From NCBI GenBank assembly GCA_034428435.1, contig DAOUHY010000188.1, forward strand, positions 1 to 5,653: a stretch of 5,653 nucleotides of DNA. The letters are read 5' to 3'. Shown here in pieces: positions 1 to 5,653 of the stretch. Under the pieces are notes generated by a model that ran no database searches, had not been told where the DNA came from, and saw only the letters and a list, made by a program, of their open reading frames with translations. This stretch comes from Bin5 sp034428435 (GTDB taxonomy: Bacteria > Chloroflexota > Anaerolineae > Caldilineales > Caldilineaceae). Made by a program: the position numbers and the translations under genes. The first letter of the stretch is position 1. Each line of letters starts with the position of its first letter.

Positions 1-2280
1 ACTTATCACGGTGCGCATAGGGCGCAAGTCTAATTCGCCCTCCATTTCCCACACTTTCCTCAGCAAATACTCATAGGTCACCACCTGGCCGGCATGTTGT
101 GAGAGTTCGACCAACGTGCGGTACTCGATTGCTGTCAGGCGAACCGGTTCTCTCGCCAGGGTCACTTGGCGTGTGACGTAGTCGATGGCCATCTCCCCCA
201 GAACGAACGGCTCCAGTAGGTCGGGGCCCGCCCACTTTCGCAAAGCGCCCCTGATCCGAGCCGTCAACTCGGTCGGCGAGAATGGTTTCACTACGTAGTC
301 TGCCGCCCCCATATCGAAGGCCCGGGCAATCATCTGGTCCTGGTCGTAGGCAGACAGGAAGATGACAGGCACATCTTTAATCTCCAGGATCTCCTTCATC
401 AGGTCGATGCCATCGGTTCCCGGAAGCATGAGGTCGAGTAGGGCCAGGTGGGGATTCTTCTCATACATGAGGACGAGCGCCTCCTGCGGGTCCCCCGTCA
501 AGATAGGCGTGTAGCCCGCCTTGGCAAGCGTGTCACGAACGTACCTGAGTGCCAGCAGGTCGTCGTCCACCACCAGTATGCGCATTCGCTCCTCCATCGC
601 CTGCGAGGAAGAGCGGGTTAAGGGTTGAATCTCCTTGGCAGGCGAGACGTTTGTGGGTTGCCCGACTGCTGGAATCGTGAAGGATACTGTTGTTCCCGTT
701 CCCGGCCCGTCGCTTTCGGCCCATATCCGGCCTCCGTGGGCTTCGACTATCCCCTTACAGATTGCAAGCCCCAGACCCGTGTCCTCACTCTGGTTTTCGG
801 CATCTTTACGAGAAAACTTTCCGAACAGATGCGGCAGACTCCCGGCCGGAATGCCTTTGCCCTTGTCGGAGACTGAAATCACGACAAGGAGGCCTTCCCG
901 CGACGCGCTTACCCTGATTGGTAACCTGTCGGGCGAATAACTGGCTGCGTTGGAGAGTAGGTTACTCAGCACCTGGATTATGCGCAGCCGGTCGGCCATG
1001 ATCAACGGCAGGTCGGGCTCGAATTCAATGTGAAGTTCGTGCTTGGCCCCGCCGCTTTGGAAGGCGTTGTGGGCTTCGGCTATGAGATCCGCGACCTCAG
1101 CGGGTTTAGGGAGGACCGACAGTGTTCCCGACTCAATGCGCGCCACGTCGAGAAGATCTGCGATCAACTCTCGCATCCTATTGGTCTGCGTGTCAATGAT
1201 CTGGTGAAACTGGTGCGTTTCGGCGGGATTCAGCGTGATGGAGGGATCCAGGAGAGTCGTAATCGAACCTTTCACAGAAGAGAGCGGTGTGCGCAGTTCG
1301 TGGCTCACCATGGCCAGGAATTCGGCCCGCATTCGTTCCATTTCTTTCAGCGGCGCCATATCCTGCAGGGTAAAGACAAAGGAGATAATGTCCCCGTCGT
1401 CTGAGCGGATGGGAGTGCCGTTTACCAGGGCAGTAAGAGAGCGTCCGTCCGGGACAGAATATACAACCTCCTCGGAGCGCACTGTTTCGCCGCTCCTCAG
1501 GGTTTTGTCGACGGGGCCTTCTGCCAAAGTGTACTCCCATCCACCCGCTCGTCGAACGGTCATAACCTTCAGAAGCTCTTCTACGGTGTAGCCTGGCGAG
1601 CTCAGGGTCATGAACATTCTTTCCGTTTCGCGATTGTACGAAACAAGCTTACCCGTTTTGGCGTTGAAAACCGCCACGCCTACGGGGGAGGTGTTGATAA
1701 GCGTTTCCAGATAGGCCCGGGTCTCCTGTTCCTCGCGGTAGCGGCGGGCGTTGGCGATAGCCAGAGCGGCCTGGGAGGCGAACACGACCAGGATCTCTTC
1801 TTCTTCGAGGGTAAATTCCCGGCCGTCACCTTTCTCGCCGACGTAGATGTGTCCTACCAGTTCGCTCAGATGTAGTATTGGCGCCATGAGAAAGGCCAAG
1901 ATAGGCCTAGCCGTATTCGGCGGGCGGAATTCGGGAAATCCCAACTCCCAGGCATAACTTCTCAGATCTTTGACTCGCACAGGCTCGGAGATTTTGCCAA
2001 GGTAATCGAAAAACTTCGAATTTTGGGGCATATTCCATAATGATTGCGCTTTGTCGGAGGAAATGCCGTGGGCGAGAAAGTCCTGCACCTGCCCCGAGTC
2101 GTCGAGGAGAGTGATCACACCGGATTTGGCGCCCGTTAACGCACAAGCGCTATCCAGTACGCCTGCCAGGACCGTGCCGAAGTCGAGACTCTCGTTGATG
2201 CGGTGGCTCGCTTCGCTCAGCCTGGACAGTCGCTCCCGCAGCGCCGCGTTCGCCCGGGCCAGTTCATCTGCTGGCTTCAT
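1..2280 (-). CDS. Fused sensor histidine kinase/response regulator: GAF-PAS-HisKA-HATPase-REC-winged helix (3' end outside window)
   Basis: One frame without a stop runs from the ATG at 2280 to the window edge (760 codons). Residues about 20-175 look like a GAF sensor domain and about 186-308 a PAS domain (LINTSPVGVAVF). HisKA follows, with the H-box SHELRTPLSS and predicted phospho-histidine H327. HATPase_c has the N-box around N444 (LLSNAASYS), G1 DKGKGIP, an F-box LFGKFS and G2 DTGLGLAICKG. A Pro/Ser-rich linker (about 538-561) leads to a receiver domain with acidic pocket D572-D574, phosphoacceptor D616 (LLDLMLPG), S643 and K665 (VKPF). From about 692 an OmpR/PhoB-type winged helix begins (LTAIEYRTLVELS, LLRKVW); its last third lies outside the window. 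No membrane segment is visible, so it is probably cytoplasmic. By family logic H327 autophosphorylates and passes phosphate to D616, changing DNA binding by the same chain; the sensed signal is unknown. The start is supported by GGAG 8 nt upstream and by the absence of in-frame starts just upstream. Confidence 0.93.
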   Translation of the reverse strand, partial: MKPADELARANAALRERLSRLSEASHRINESLDFGTVLAGVLDSACALTGAKSGVITLLDDSGQVQDFLAHGISSDKAQSLWNMPQNSKFFDYLGKISEPVRVKDLRSYAWELGFPEFRPPNTARPILAFLMAPILHLSELVGHIYVGEKGDGREFTLEEEEILVVFASQAALAIANARRYREEQETRAYLETLINTSPVGVAVFNAKTGKLVSYNRETERMFMTLSSPGYTVEELLKVMTVRRAGGWEYTLAEGPVDKTLRSGETVRSEEVVYSVPDGRSLTALVNGTPIRSDDGDIISFVFTLQDMAPLKEMERMRAEFLAMVSHELRTPLSSVKGSITTLLDPSITLNPAETHQFHQIIDTQTNRMRELIADLLDVARIESGTLSVLPKPAEVADLIAEAHNAFQSGGAKHELHIEFEPDLPLIMADRLRIIQVLSNLLSNAASYSPDRLPIRVSASREGLLVVISVSDKGKGIPAGSLPHLFGKFSRKDAENQSEDTGLGLAICKGIVEAHGGRIWAESDGPGTGTTVSFTIPAVGQPTNVSPAKEIQPLTRSSSQAMEERMRILVVDDDLLALRYVRDTLAKAGYTPILTGDPQEALVLMYEKNPHLALLDLMLPGTDGIDLMKEILEIKDVPVIFLSAYDQDQMIARAFDMGAADYVVKPFSPTELTARIRGALRKWAGPDLLEPFVLGEMAIDYVTRQVTLAREPVRLTAIEYRTLVELSQHAGQVVTYEYLLRKVWEMEGELDLRPMRTVIS
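583..595 (-). promoter_or_regulatory. Possible internal ribosome binding site and start for a free response regulator
   Basis: Inside the fusion gene, the minus strand reads GGAGGAGCGAATG. GGAGG (595-591) sits 5 nt upstream of the ATG for residue M566, which is followed at once by the first strand of the receiver domain (RILVVDDD). The motif lies exactly where a separate regulator gene would start. It may be a relic of an ancestral two-gene operon, or an active internal start giving a free REC-winged-helix protein. Gly/Glu-rich codons can produce GGAGGAG by chance, so this is an inference. Confidence 0.35.
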
Positions 2281-2288
2281 ATTTCCGT

Positions 2289-2292
2289 CTCC
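2289..2292 (-). promoter_or_regulatory. Ribosome binding site of the fused kinase/regulator
   Basis: On the minus strand GGAG is followed by 8 nt and then the ATG at 2280. Spacing and sequence fit a normal Shine-Dalgarno and support this start. Confidence 0.65.
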
Positions 2293-2409
2293 ATTGCAGC
2301 GCCAGAAAGTCCTGGGGCCTCTTTTGAACGCTCGGGCTCAATGCGTATCCGGACTCCAGTGTACGCAGGCACAGCGATGAGGATCTGGACATAAACTAAC
2401 AAAAAAAGG

Positions 2410-2436
2410 TTGCAATTGTTCCTAATTTCTTACAAT
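2410..2436 (+). promoter_or_regulatory. Candidate sigma70-type promoter, plus strand
   Basis: TTGCAA (2410-2415) resembles a -35 box and TACAAT (2431-2436) matches five of six bases of the -10 consensus. The spacer is 15 nt, shorter than the usual 16-18, so the call is weak. It would transcribe the LRR-ankyrin remnant and possibly the secreted ankyrin gene beyond it. Confidence 0.25.
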
Positions 2437-2439
2437 AAA

Positions 2440-2466
2440 CTTATACAGATTGGGTAAAATTGTAAA
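2440..2466 (-). promoter_or_regulatory. Candidate sigma70-type promoter, minus strand
   Basis: Read on the minus strand, TTTACA (2466-2461) resembles a -35 box and TATAAG (2445-2440) a -10 box, each five of six to consensus. The spacer is again short at 15 nt. It would drive the kinase/regulator with a leader of about 155 nt. The AT-richness of the region makes chance matches likely. Confidence 0.25.
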
Positions 2467-3213
2467 GTGTCGATTTCCCTGTACCGGGTTCCACTTGGAA
2501 CTCGCGAGGCGACATGCTGAGCGGAGCGATACCACTGTCCGTGGGCAATCGGAAGATCTTGCAGGCGCTCGACTTCGAAGACGAGACGCCAGGCGACGCT
2601 ATTCCGTCCCAACTGAGCGGGCAAGCCGCTTGGCCGGCGTGATCCCTGTTACGCTGGCCCTTCCGCCCGTGCTCCAGGCCCTCGACATCGGTATCAACGA
2701 CCTCAGTGGCGAAATACCTGAGCAGTTGGCCACGGTGTGGAGGCTCCGCATCTTCATCGCCGGGGGCAAACGTTTTTCGGGCTGCTTTCCTTTCAGGGTG
2801 CGCATCATGATGGCGCGGACATTGGGTGAGAAAATCGAGGGCTCTACCACCTGCTGGCATGTGTTGTCCGGGCCCGGGCAGGGCAGCGACCTGGAACGGC
2901 TCGACATACGCTATAGCGAGGCGCCCGAGCCCTACCGCGCCATCAGGATAAACGACGTCGGGGATTTACGGGCTCTAATCGACGGCGGCGCTGATGTAAA
3001 CAAGGATGCCCTGCGAGCTGGCGGCGGCTGTCATGCGTTGCACCAGGCCTGCAGCCGCGGCTTGTGCTTTGGGAGGTTTGGATGGGTCCAGGCATTTCTG
3101 CGAACCGGCCCCTACTGGAATCTTCGGCAGTGCAGGCATGAAACAGGCCTACGACATTAAGCGATACGCAACCGCACTGAGACAGTTTCTCACAACAATC
3201 TGATACTTTACGG
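2450..3213 (+). pseudogene. Decayed LRR-ankyrin protein gene
   Basis: The main frame is open from 2426 to the TAA at 3158-3160; the only early start is a TTG at 2450 with no Shine-Dalgarno. In this frame three plant-type LRR segments lie in perfect 24-residue register: LAGVIP (2630), LSGEIP (2702) and FSGCFP (2774). They are followed by a cap-like SDLERLDIRYSEAPEPYR and an ankyrin segment (AIRINDVGDLRALIDGGADV, then CHALHQACSRG and VQAFLRTGPYWN). Another LRR unit (MLSGAIPLSVGNRKILQALD, from 2514) lies in a different frame, which stops at 2640-2642. Past the TAA the same main frame reads AIRNRTETV, a further ankyrin-like helix. Intact relatives would be expected to have a signal peptide and more repeats; both are missing here. 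The two frame jumps cancel, so a degraded 236-residue protein could still be made, but frame breaks, missing 5' end and a stop within a repeat favour a pseudogene. It ends against the ribosome binding site of the next gene. Confidence 0.6.
2517..2791 (+). repeat. Remnant array of 24-residue leucine-rich repeats
   Basis: Repeat starts are at 2517 (LSGAIP), 2589 (PGDAIP), 2630 (LAGVIP), 2702 (LSGEIP) and 2774 (FSGCFP). All intervals are 72 nt except 2589-2630, which is 41 nt. The consensus, LxGxIPxxL...LxxLDLxxNx, is that of plant-type/SDS22-like bacterial LRRs. The short interval moves the reading frame between the first two units and the last three, consistent with loss of about 31 nt. Confidence 0.65.
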
Positions 3214-3216
3214 AGG
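3212..3216 (+). promoter_or_regulatory. Ribosome binding site of the secreted ankyrin gene
   Basis: GGAGG lies 5 nt before the first ATG (3222) and 8 nt before the second (3225) of a tandem ATGATG. The second start has the more usual spacing; either gives the same mature protein. Confidence 0.75.
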
Positions 3217-3221
3217 CACCG

Positions 3222-3341
3222 ATGATGAACATCGAAATGTCCTTGCAGAAATCAAAGATGGCCGTGGTGTTTTTGCTGGTCGTACTACTTTCTTGTACAG
3301 CGACAGTCCTGCCTTTTGGGCTCGCAAACACGGCAGCCGCG
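3222..3341 (+). other. Signal peptide coding segment
   Basis: Encodes residues 1-40: a short n-region with K10 and K12, a hydrophobic run from A14 to L34 interrupted only by S24, C25 and T26, and the small-residue motif AAA before Q41. This fits Sec export and signal peptidase I cleavage. The motif VLLSC gives a possible lipobox, but Leu at -2 is atypical. Confidence 0.75.
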
Positions 3342-5653
3342 CAAGAAGGGGACGCCAAGTCCGAGACGGCACTCCAGTCTGTTCCTGGCCTGCAGGCCTG
3401 CCAGGCAGGAATGGCACTAAGCCAAGGGGAGAGTTGCCAAGTTAGCGGGAGTGCCGCAACAGTTATTGTTGGAAGCACGTCAGCATGCCTCGCCTATTTT
3501 GAACCCGCTCTTCTGTTCGTTTGTCACGCCGAGCACATCGATTCATCTACAGTCCTGTCCGCCAGCAAAGTTGGCGACAGCAGGTGGATCATTGACGAGC
3601 TTGCCGCTAAGCCTGGCAGTTGCGGAGAACTGCGCGAAATACACGACACAGTGCGGCTGGGCAGAGCGGATTGGGTTTCCTGTCTCGCTGCGACAGATGT
3701 GGAGCTGAACGCATGTGACGACGACTATAGTACTCCTCTCAGTATTGCGGCGGAGAAAGGGTCCAGCGAGTTAGTGCAGATTCTTGTTGCTGCCGGCGCC
3801 GACGCTAACGTGCTAAATGGCTTCGGTGAATCACCACTCCACATAGCACAGAGAAACGACGCTGCGGAGGTTGTGGAGGTACTCGTTGCTGCCGGCGCCG
3901 AAGGCGAGGGTTTGCCTTGTCTATATGCAGAAAGCGTAATGGAGAAAGATGAAGAGACCGAGATGTTGCTTGGTTTTCTGCTTATGTACGTTTTCCTCGA
4001 AGAGTCCGGAGAACTTGACGCTGCGATCACCGAGATGTCGCAGGAGGTTGTTTCGTCTCTGGCAGAGGTTTTCAGCGAGGAAGGTTCGGACATCGAGACG
4101 CAAGCTTTGGGCGACACATCCCTGAACATCGTTATTGAAGAGCTTGTACAGATCACCGTCAAGTACACCTTGCCGGTTCTAACCGCCGAAGGTGTCAATA
4201 CCGGTATTGAAGATGAGGTTGCCGAGTTCCTGCTGACCGGTATGTCGGAAGACGCTGATTTAGAGGCTGGCATCGCAGAGCTGCAAAACATCGGTTTTTA
4301 CGATGACAAGACAGCCGATGCAATCACAGCATTTGTCCACAACTTTCCGGCGGGACTGGCTAAAATCCTCGTCGCCGCGAGCGCAGGTGCTGAGGTTGAA
4401 GACGCTATCAAGGCTCTCGCGCAGAGTCTCGTGGCGGATTATGCAGGTATTCTTGTTGCCGCCGGCTCGGATGTTGACCCTGCCGTCCTCGGGCAGATAC
4501 CCTTGCAGTCGGCGGTAGAGTACATAGTCTCCGAGACTTTGCGCGTGTTCCTCTCCGAAGAGATCGTTCAGACCCTCATCTCAGCGACTGGATCCGAAGT
4601 TGACAGCAGCCTGCTCCAGGTCATGGGTCTGGCCCTGAATGAAGAGCCAAAGGAAGCGTTCCGCATTTGGGGTGAATTTCCTCTATTTTACGCGATAGAG
4701 CATGGCGACGCCGAAATTGTGCGCCTCCTGGTAAACACGGGCGCGGAGGTCAACGCAGCTGCGGGCTTTGGCGGCAATACGGCCCTCCACGAAGCCGTAG
4801 CGCAGGGCAGTGCGGAGATCGTGCAGGTCCTCGTCGATGCTGGTGCGGACATTGAAGCGGAAGGATTCATGGGTCGCACGCCGCTCACTCTTGCGGCTGA
4901 AGAAGGCTCGACAGAGATAATGCAGATGCTGTTGGGGTCGGGTCCGGACACTGACACGTCAGCGGGGGGCGAAGACAAAGAAGCTGCATCGACGCCATCC
5001 ATTGGAAGTGAAGCGCTCTACACCGCAATAGAGAAGGGTGATGTCGAGATGGTGCGGCTTCTGGTTGAAGCGGGTGTGGATGTCAACGCCGCCGAGGGCT
5101 TCGGCGGCAATACCCCCCTTCACGAAGCTGTGGAGCAGGGAGACGTGGAGATCGTCAAGATCCTGGTCGCCGCCGGTGCGGACGTCAATGCAGAAGGCTA
5201 CTTTGACCGTACGCCCCTTACTCTTGCGACTGAAGAAAGTGCGACAGAGATTCTGCAGATTCTGCTGGGGCCGGGCCCGGACGCGGACACGTCAACGGAC
5301 GGCGAAGACAAGGAAGCTGCATCGACGCCATCGATTGGAAGTGAAGCGCTCTACACCGCAATAGAGAAGGGCGATGTCGAGATGGTGCGGCTTCTGGTTG
5401 AAGCGGGTGCGGATGTCAACGCAACTGAAGGCTTCGGCGGCAATACGCCCCTTCATGAAGCCGTTGAGGAGGGCAATGCGGAGATCGTGCAGATTCTTGT
5501 CGATGCCGGTGCGGACGTCAATGCAGAAGGCTATTTTGACCGTACGCCCCTCACTCTTGCGGCTGAAGAAGGTGCGACAGAGATTCTGCAGATTCTGCTG
5601 GGGTCGGGCCCGGACGCTGAAACGTCAGCGGGCGGCGAAGACAAGGAAGCTGC
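3222..5653 (+). CDS. Secreted multi-domain ankyrin-repeat protein with cysteine-rich N-terminal module (3' end outside window)
   Basis: A single frame of 810 visible codons starts at ATGATG behind a strong GGAGG. Residues 1-40 form a signal peptide: Lys-containing n-region, hydrophobic core AVVFLLVVLLS, and a likely signal peptidase I site after A40 (NTAAA|QEG). C25 follows LLS, so lipoprotein processing is a weaker alternative. Residues about 60-127 are a small cysteine module (C60, C72, C89, C101; CQAGMALSQGESCQV to WIIDEL). Residues about 135-229 hold ankyrin repeats (STPLSIAAEKG, LVAAGADANV, SPLHIAQRND). Residues about 230-484 are acidic and helical with degenerate ankyrin-like echoes. 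From 485 three 111-residue super-repeats of ankyrin modules begin; the third is cut by the edge. Ankyrin stacks bind proteins, so an extracellular binding or adhesion role is plausible, but the partner is unknown. I cannot assign a named family to the whole protein. It follows the LRR-ankyrin remnant and may share its origin. Confidence 0.88.
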   Translation, partial: MMNIEMSLQKSKMAVVFLLVVLLSCTATVLPFGLANTAAAQEGDAKSETALQSVPGLQACQAGMALSQGESCQVSGSAATVIVGSTSACLAYFEPALLFVCHAEHIDSSTVLSASKVGDSRWIIDELAAKPGSCGELREIHDTVRLGRADWVSCLAATDVELNACDDDYSTPLSIAAEKGSSELVQILVAAGADANVLNGFGESPLHIAQRNDAAEVVEVLVAAGAEGEGLPCLYAESVMEKDEETEMLLGFLLMYVFLEESGELDAAITEMSQEVVSSLAEVFSEEGSDIETQALGDTSLNIVIEELVQITVKYTLPVLTAEGVNTGIEDEVAEFLLTGMSEDADLEAGIAELQNIGFYDDKTADAITAFVHNFPAGLAKILVAASAGAEVEDAIKALAQSLVADYAGILVAAGSDVDPAVLGQIPLQSAVEYIVSETLRVFLSEEIVQTLISATGSEVDSSLLQVMGLALNEEPKEAFRIWGEFPLFYAIEHGDAEIVRLLVNTGAEVNAAAGFGGNTALHEAVAQGSAEIVQVLVDAGADIEAEGFMGRTPLTLAAEEGSTEIMQMLLGSGPDTDTSAGGEDKEAASTPSIGSEALYTAIEKGDVEMVRLLVEAGVDVNAAEGFGGNTPLHEAVEQGDVEIVKILVAAGADVNAEGYFDRTPLTLATEESATEILQILLGPGPDADTSTDGEDKEAASTPSIGSEALYTAIEKGDVEMVRLLVEAGADVNATEGFGGNTPLHEAVEEGNAEIVQILVDAGADVNAEGYFDRTPLTLAAEEGATEILQILLGSGPDAETSAGGEDKEA
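3399..3602 (+). other. Cysteine-rich N-terminal module of the ankyrin protein
   Basis: Encodes residues 60-127. Four cysteines (60, 72, 89, 101) lie in a short, beta-like stretch that opens with CxxGMxLxxGESC and closes with WIID. I recall similar GxxLxPGxSC...WxI segments in other secreted bacterial repeat proteins but cannot name a domain family. Disulfides would be plausible after export. Confidence 0.45.
4674..5653 (+). repeat. Tandem 333-nt (111-residue) ankyrin super-repeat, three copies, last one cut
   Basis: Copies start at 4674, 5007 and 5340, with an exact 333-nt period confirmed at several anchors (GGCTT/C at 4764, 5097, 5430; GAAGCTGC at 4980, 5313, 5646). Each unit has two 33-residue ankyrin repeats (LYTAIEKGDVEMVRLLVEAG; TPLHEAVEQGDVEIVKILVA), a third weaker one (TPLTLATEES) and an acidic Ser/Thr linker (GEDKEAASTPSIG). 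Hand comparison of copies 2 and 3 gives 30 differences in 314 nt, about 90% identity. Copy 1 is more diverged, especially at its start. The last bases of the window are again linker sequence, so at least one more unit may follow. Confidence 0.9.

Larger units (their letters stand above)
2281..2449. other. Divergent intergenic region
   Basis: This 169-bp gap separates the minus-strand kinase/regulator from the plus-strand repeat-protein remnant. The part next to the kinase (2281-2390) is GC-rich with no convincing coding signal. From about 2390 the DNA becomes sharply AT-rich, continuing to about 2470, as expected for a promoter zone. A seven-A run at 2401-2407 has no stem beside it, so I do not call a terminator. 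An imperfect palindrome (GGTTGCAATTGTTCC, 2408-2422) is centred on CAATTG and could be an operator. Confidence 0.5.

Noticed and set aside
1..597. A separate response-regulator gene starting at the ATG at 597
   Set aside because: The kinase frame reads into it without a stop and in the same phase, so one fused gene is the simpler reading. Internal initiation is kept as a finding.
1030..1404. Plus-strand frame antisense to the kinase core
   Set aside because: It overlaps the H-box and PAS coding region fully and has no motif of its own.
2401..2407. Seven-A run read as a minus-strand terminator T tract
   Set aside because: There is no GC-rich stem next to it, and it lies upstream of the kinase start, in a promoter zone.
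2441..2860. 139-residue minus-strand frame across the LRR remnant
   Set aside because: Its translation has no recognisable motif, whereas the plus strand shows exact 24-residue LRR spacing.
3178..3192. Hairpin TGAGA-CAGTT-TCTCA before the ankyrin gene as a terminator
   Set aside because: The stem has only 5 bp and no T run follows.
3384..3405. Nested inverted repeats (CCTGGC...GCCAGG around GGCCTGCAGGCC)
   Set aside because: They lie inside a well-supported coding frame in GC-rich DNA. The 12-nt palindrome is notable, but no function is indicated.
3725..4291. 188-residue minus-strand frame, very Ser-rich
   Set aside because: It lies antisense to the Ala/Asp/Glu-rich ankyrin gene. The Ser/Thr richness is what reverse-complemented acidic and Ala/Gly codons give. 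No domain is visible.
4688..5002. 104-residue minus-strand frame
   Set aside because: It is antisense to the ankyrin super-repeat and low in complexity for the same codon reason.
4674..5653. CRISPR-like or intergenic DNA repeat
   Set aside because: The period is 333 nt, in frame, and encodes ankyrins. There are no short repeats with unique spacers.

Overview
The window looks like GC-rich bacterial DNA carrying three protein-coding blocks: one large gene on the minus strand, a decayed gene on the plus strand, and one large gene on the plus strand. Both large genes run off the window. I see no tRNA, rRNA, CRISPR array, transposase or insertion-sequence end. My best guess for the source is a Chloroflexota-like bacterium. 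I recall one-polypeptide sensor kinase/response regulator fusions ending in an OmpR-type winged helix, and secreted LRR/ankyrin proteins, from that group. This is recollection, not a database result.

Bases 1-2280 (minus strand) hold one uninterrupted frame of 760 codons, cut by the left edge. It encodes GAF, PAS, HisKA and HATPase_c domains, then a receiver domain and most of an OmpR/PhoB winged-helix domain. It is a complete two-component pathway in one chain. An internal ATG with a good Shine-Dalgarno lies exactly at the kinase/regulator junction.

Bases 2281-2449 form the divergent intergenic region. An AT-rich core at about 2390-2470 carries candidate promoters for both directions.

Bases 2450-3213 (plus strand) hold the remains of an LRR-ankyrin protein. 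The 24-residue LRR register is clear but jumps frame twice, and about 31 nt of one repeat are missing. The ankyrin pattern continues past the terminating TAA. The segment has no signal peptide and no convincing start, so I treat it as a pseudogene or heavily degraded gene.

Bases 3222-5653 (plus strand) hold a well-started gene (GGAGG, ATGATG) that is open at the right edge, with 810 codons visible. It encodes a secreted protein: signal peptide, a cysteine-rich N-terminal module, two or three N-terminal ankyrin repeats, an acidic helical middle of about 255 residues with ankyrin-like echoes, and then an exact 111-residue (333-nt) super-repeat. Each super-repeat holds three ankyrin repeats plus an acidic Ser/Thr linker. 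The third copy is cut by the window edge and the array probably continues.

The layout suggests a signalling regulator transcribed divergently from a locus of eukaryote-like repeat proteins, one decayed and one apparently intact and recently expanded. Control of the repeat gene by the fused regulator is possible, but nothing here proves it.
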